From Synchiropus splendidus (Eukaryota; Chordata; Actinopteri; Syngnathiformes; Callionymidae), in NCBI RefSeq assembly GCF_027744825.2, contig NC_071337.1, positions 11,657,031 through 11,721,030 on the forward strand: 64,000 nucleotides of DNA. Direction: 5' to 3'. Under the pieces are notes generated by a model. That model saw only the letters and a list, made by a program, of their open reading frames with translations. It was not told the origin of the DNA and did not search any database. Below, one piece after another: positions 61,701 through 64,000 of this stretch. The position numbers were made by a program, and so were the translations under genes. Each line of letters begins with the position of its first letter. Position 1 is the stretch's first letter.

Positions 61701-63274
61701 TTATTTGCATTAATAAATTATTTCTATCTGTAATACATTAATCTCCAAGACCCATCCCTAAAATGTTTATAAATTATTAGGGTACAAGTATTTATTTATT
61801 TATTATCAATTGAGTGCAGAATGATGGCTGAAATATTTTGTGTTATTTTAGATATCAACAACACGTGTGATATTCTGAAGAGTTGAAGCAGGAAAAGTAC
61901 ATAGTGATGCTATGTCTAAGCCACTTGTAAAATTTGAGAATGATTGTTTTTTGTCAAATGTGTGTTAAACTTCTACCAGTAATCATTAAGAAAAATGAAG
62001 CCACATTTCAAAACGTGTAGCCACTGCTATACAATCCATAGTAGGTGACCAAAAATGAATGCATGGACATGAAGTGTTATTCTCTCCAGGTGTGTGTGCT
62101 GATAGGTAGATAGATCTTTATATTTTTCTCTGTGTAGGCTGACAAACCAAACGCTTGATGTGCTCTGTTTACTTTTTTTTAACGCCAAAGTTTCTCAAAT
62201 CTTTGCAGGCGATATCAGAAACTACAGAAGATTATGAAGCCCTGGTAAGCCCCCTGCCCTCTCTGCTGCCCGGGTAACTTCCATGGCTCTGCTCTCTTCC
62301 TAACCTGCTGGGTCTGCATGAATAAGACTCCTCACTCCTGGTGACTTTTCACTGTTCAGCTCAACCCCAAGTGGCTTCCCAGTCCTTATTTTTGCTTTTG
62401 GTTTTGCACTCCCGACACACAGCATCACTTCAGCATCAAATAATCACCGTAGCGACGGGAGCTGATTTACAAGTTTCCTGTTTTGTTTTCCGCCATATAC
62501 ACAGATTCTCTTAGTCAGCGGCTCTTGTTTCCTAACAACTGCACTTACTTACCACCTACCATCATTGCCAAGAGCAGAGTGAGTGAATCTGCTGCCGACA
62601 TGGAAGCAGCCCTGTGACTGAGAACTGATGTGGGCTCTGAACAAGTGTGTTCAATTGTTAGATGACGTGAAAAGTAGAGCTCGAAAAAAAAAAATAAAAA
62701 AAAAATAAAAATGCAATTACACAAACTAAACACTAGGGGTCAGACTATCTCTTCAACAACCACTCAAAGTTAATTCCCATGATTTAGCAGCCTCACTTTA
62801 TAACTTCAGTGGTTCTTGCTTCTGCTGCCTCTAACTTCTGGTTCGTTTTTCCTGCTCTCTGTGTTTCTGCTTGCCGATCTTTCCAGTTCTGGTTCTGCTC
62901 TGTGCCGGCCCCGCTGGTGGTCTAATGAAAAGGCCGGTCCGTCTGTGTGATATCTTAAACCTCCTCACCGTTTTTGTCCTTCTCTCTCCTTCTCTTTCCT
63001 CTGAAGACTTGTGGTTGCTGCATTGATCTTCTTTTCTTCTGCCTCTTCTGCTGGTTTCTCATTAGTCTTTACGTTCCCAACCATCCGGGCTTCGCAGCTG
63101 TTCGCCGCGCCGAACTTTCTGCTGGTAAGAAGTTTGCTCTCACCACGTTTTTCTCTGTGTGTCTTCTCTTGTAGTTTCGGTGACCTGCTGTCCTTCACTC
63201 TCACGGCCTTTGTGGAGCTGATGGATCACGGCATCGTCTCCTGGGACACCTTCTCTGTGGCCTTTATCAAGAAG
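52784..63274 (+). CDS. elmo1: ELMO1 (engulfment and cell motility 1), 5' seven coding exons, partial
   Basis: Coding parts are 52844-52921, 56636-56676, 56872-56944, 57016-57066, 57171-57340, 62209-62244 and 63175-63274. They join in phase into residues 1-183; the family is about 727 long, so the gene continues past the window. It starts [20 protein letters not shown] and runs through [58 protein letters not shown] and [20 protein letters not shown]. This covers the N-terminal RhoG-binding ubiquitin-like domain (about 1-113) and the start of the armadillo region; the ELMO, PH and proline-rich parts lie outside. ELMO1 binds DOCK180-type exchange factors to activate Rac in phagocytosis and migration. 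ELMO1 is preferred over ELMO2 because of the [12 protein letters not shown] microexon and [14 protein letters not shown]. Confidence 0.96.
52790..52807 (+). promoter_or_regulatory. Short upstream ORF in the elmo1 leader
   Basis: An ATG at 52790 opens MSGFW and stops at TGA, 36 bases before the main ATG at 52844. It lies within the same exon as the start codon, so any transcript using this exon carries it. It could reduce main-frame translation; its own ATG context (TTTGGATGA) is moderate. Confidence 0.55.
52844..52921 (+). CDS. elmo1: elmo1 coding exon 1 (start codon)
   Basis: The exon spans 52784-52921, with coding from 52844 in context GTCAGCCATGC. It encodes 26 residues ending LMEIDQ, the exact human junction. 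Acceptor CTGCAG and donor GTAGAT. Confidence 0.95.
53260..53320. mobile_element. hAT-like terminal fragment
   Basis: TTATGGGCCACATAAAAGCATTCTGTGGGCTGAATTTGGCCCCCGGGTCATGAGTTGCTGATGC matches the common hAT ending GGGCCxxATTTGGCCCCCGGGCCxTGAGTTTGACACCTG. Only one end is visible. Confidence 0.5.
54140..54415. repeat. Pyrimidine-rich tract
   Basis: About 270 bases strongly biased to C and T on the + strand (CTCCTCCT, CCACCCCCCCACCACTCCCT, CCTCCTCCTCTTCGTCCTCC), producing a spurious Arg/Glu/Gly-rich open frame on the minus strand. Such tracts can form triplex DNA. Confidence 0.7.
54471..54489. repeat. Short (TG)n repeat
   Basis: Nine TG units next to the pyrimidine-rich tract. Confidence 0.85.
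56636..56676 (+). CDS. elmo1: elmo1 coding exon 2 (41 nt)
   Basis: The exon encodes [13 protein letters not shown] and two bases of G40. Acceptor CTCCACAG and donor GTAAGT. The peptide matches human ELMO1 except for conservative changes. Confidence 0.95.
56872..56944 (+). CDS. elmo1: elmo1 coding exon 3
   Basis: The exon completes G40 and encodes [20 protein letters not shown] followed by ITEK (residues 41-64). Acceptor CTCATTCAG and donor GTTTGT. Confidence 0.95.
57016..57066 (+). CDS. elmo1: elmo1 coding exon 4
   Basis: Seventeen codons, [17 protein letters not shown] (residues 65-81). Acceptor TGTCTTAG and donor GTAAGT. Only 71 bases separate it from exon 3. Confidence 0.95.
57171..57340 (+). 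CDS. elmo1: elmo1 coding exon 5
   Basis: The exon encodes residues 82-137 ([14 protein letters not shown] to QMVESGT) plus two bases of E138. Its higher GC content stands out from the introns. Acceptor ATTCTTCAG and donor GTGAGT. Confidence 0.97.
58500..58592. mobile_element. hAT-like MITE, copy D3 (right part)
   Basis: GAATGCCATCTAGTGGCTTCTGAAATTAAGGACACTGTTTCATGAAGC followed by CACCAGCCCATCACTT parallels copies D1 and D2. It keeps the CTCF-like word at 58531-58543 (minus-strand CCACTAGATGGCA). The left end is not recognisable. Confidence 0.6.
58670..58745. repeat. Dispersed repeat, copy 1
   Basis: GAGGCAGAAACCTTGAGCGAACCAGGATCATGACC is a pattern common in fish intronic repeats. A second copy occurs at 59585-59650 in the same orientation. 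The family is not assigned. Confidence 0.45.
59585..59650. repeat. Dispersed repeat, copy 2
   Basis: AAAGGCAGAAACCTTAAGAGAACCAGACTGGTGTCTC matches copy 1 at 58670 over its core. Confidence 0.45.
60457..60471 (-). promoter_or_regulatory. Consensus CTCF-like motif
   Basis: The minus strand reads CCAGCAGAGGGCGCT, a textbook CTCF core. It is not within a recognised repeat and lies between elmo1 coding exons 5 and 6. Confidence 0.5.
60825..60937. mobile_element. 113-bp hAT/Tip100-like MITE
   Basis: The left end CAGTGATGGTCAAGCAGGG and right end CCCTGGTTAAGAGCCACTG form imperfect 19-base inverted repeats. The right part GGGTTCGATCGGACCCTGGTT resembles Zaphod-type hAT termini. No target duplication is clear. 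Confidence 0.6.
62209..62244 (+). CDS. elmo1: elmo1 coding exon 6 (36-nt microexon)
   Basis: The exon completes E138 and encodes [11 protein letters not shown] plus two bases of C150. Acceptor TTTGCAG and donor GTAAGC. The segment is present in ELMO1 and, as I recall, replaced by a shorter unrelated link in ELMO2, so it identifies the paralogue. Confidence 0.93.
62245..63174 (+). other. elmo1 intron after microexon 6
   Basis: The intron holds an A-run at 62685-62710 and a pyrimidine-rich, exon-like segment at 63098-63124 (see findings). Nothing else recognised. Confidence 0.75.
63175..63274 (+). CDS. elmo1: elmo1 coding exon 7
   Basis: The exon completes C150 and encodes [19 protein letters not shown] and then [14 protein letters not shown] (residues 151-183). 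Acceptor CTCTTGTAG and donor GTCAGA. This is the last coding exon of the gene inside the window. Confidence 0.97.
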
Positions 63275-64000
63275 GTCAGAAAATGCTTAGGTTTTTGAAA
63301 CAGAAATGTAAAACACACTTGATTTGTCTTGACTTTGGAACAGCACTCCTTGATGGAGAAGTCACATTTTGTTACTGATTTGAAGCCTGACTTTGATCTA
63401 CAAAGGCCTATGCTAGGCCTAAAACTTTCAATATGCATCTCTATATTTCCCCCCCCATTGTGGTATCGCTGGGAGAGCGCACGATCATCCATTTTGCTTC
63501 CTGTACTTCCCCATTCTTGCCCCATTTATCTCTTAGGAATACGCCTCTTGGTCCGGTTGGTTTGTTGTTGTGTTTCATTATTAGAGGTGGGATTCGATTA
63601 AAAAAATAATATAATAAATTACATAATTTGTGATGAATTAATCTCAATTAATCACAGTTTAGTGGTATAAGAATATTACTACAAAATATTATAACCAAAT
63701 ATTATTTAGTTTGCATCAGTTTGACAATAGCACAATGAATCACAATGGTGGCTATATTCAAGTTTTTATATAACCTTATTTAAAGTAAAGCTCTTTTACT
63801 GTCTTAAAATGAAACTTGCCTCCTGTAGCGGCCTCTTGGAATAATTTCAACACACGTTGAGTTTCAATACTGGTGCTTTTATTGTCCGTTTGCACCGTGG
63901 AAACTACAGATGCATAACGCATTCTTCCGGTCTACATACTATAAGCACATGCGTTTGAACTATTGTACCTCATTTCGCCTTCCAAGAACGCTAAATAAAA
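63275..64000 (+). other. elmo1 intron, incomplete at window edge
   Basis: From about 63583 the sequence GAGGTGGGATTCGATTAAAAAAA followed by ATTAATCTCAATTAATCACAG looks like the start of a dispersed fish repeat. From about 63820 to the edge it continues with a GGTGCTTTTATTGTCCG stretch and ends in AAATAAAA. The family is not identified and the right boundary lies outside. Confidence 0.4.

Larger units (their letters stand above)
57341..62208 (+). other. elmo1 intron after coding exon 5
   Basis: A 4.9-kb intron with a third hAT-like MITE tail (58500-58592), two copies of a GCAGAAACCTT...GAACCAG repeat (58670-58745 and 59585-59650), a consensus CTCF-like motif at 60457 and a small hAT-like MITE at 60825-60937. 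It has a T-rich run at 59980-59998 and AT-rich sequence at 61680-61870. No further exon recognised. Confidence 0.7.

Noticed and set aside
52784..63274. Assignment of the second gene as ELMO2
   Set aside because: The microexon peptide [12 protein letters not shown] and the residues around [19 protein letters not shown] match ELMO1 rather than ELMO2.
1..64000. CRISPR array, phage, operon or defence system
   Set aside because: There are no regularly spaced direct repeats, no clustered unspliced genes and no ribosome binding sites. Spliced vertebrate genes exclude a bacterial source.

Overview
The window is nuclear DNA from a vertebrate, most likely a teleost fish. It holds small spliced exons with consensus GT/AG borders in long AT-rich introns, CA/TG microsatellites, and fish-like relics of hAT, Tc1/mariner-pogo-like, L2-type LINE and tRNA-SINE elements. 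Two protein-coding genes can be read with confidence, both on the + strand. I see no bacterial-type operon, CRISPR array, rRNA gene or intact autonomous transposon.

Layout: (1) 1-1740 is mostly featureless flank, perhaps with the 3' end of an upstream + strand gene (AATAAA at 441). (2) 1922-9603 is a complete six-exon gene for the RP9 / PAP-1 splicing-associated protein: 222 codons with a zinc-knuckle-like module and a Ser/Lys-rich tail, preceded by an ETS-type motif and followed by a possible ~1.1 kb 3' UTR. (3) 9604-15000 is intergenic, with a 277-bp MITE carrying 25-bp perfect inverted ends next to a hAT-like MITE. (4) 15000-15670 is a CpG-dense block with a probable non-coding first exon of elmo1. 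(5) 15243-52783 would be the first intron of elmo1, about 37.5 kb. It contains a hAT relic (19868-20540), a pair of near-identical inverted segments (36026-36805 and 42704-43418), a 56-nt hairpin (48792-48847), two opposed LINE tails (49880-51045) and a SINE nested in a hAT relic (52228-52673). (6) 52784-64000 contains seven coding exons of elmo1, giving residues 1-183 of a protein usually about 727 long. The gene runs off the right edge.

Functionally the two genes are unrelated. RP9 is nuclear and linked to pre-mRNA splicing. ELMO1 is a cytoplasmic scaffold that works with DOCK proteins to activate Rac during engulfment and cell migration. Their direct adjacency appears to differ from the human arrangement, where as I recall several genes lie between them on 7p14.

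No new molecular system is evident. The points most worth following up are the inverted duplication around a MITE, CTCF-like motifs carried inside a MITE family, the elmo1 uORF and microexon, and the hairpin at 48.8 kb. Repeat family names are assigned from motif recognition only, and boundaries are approximate where stated.
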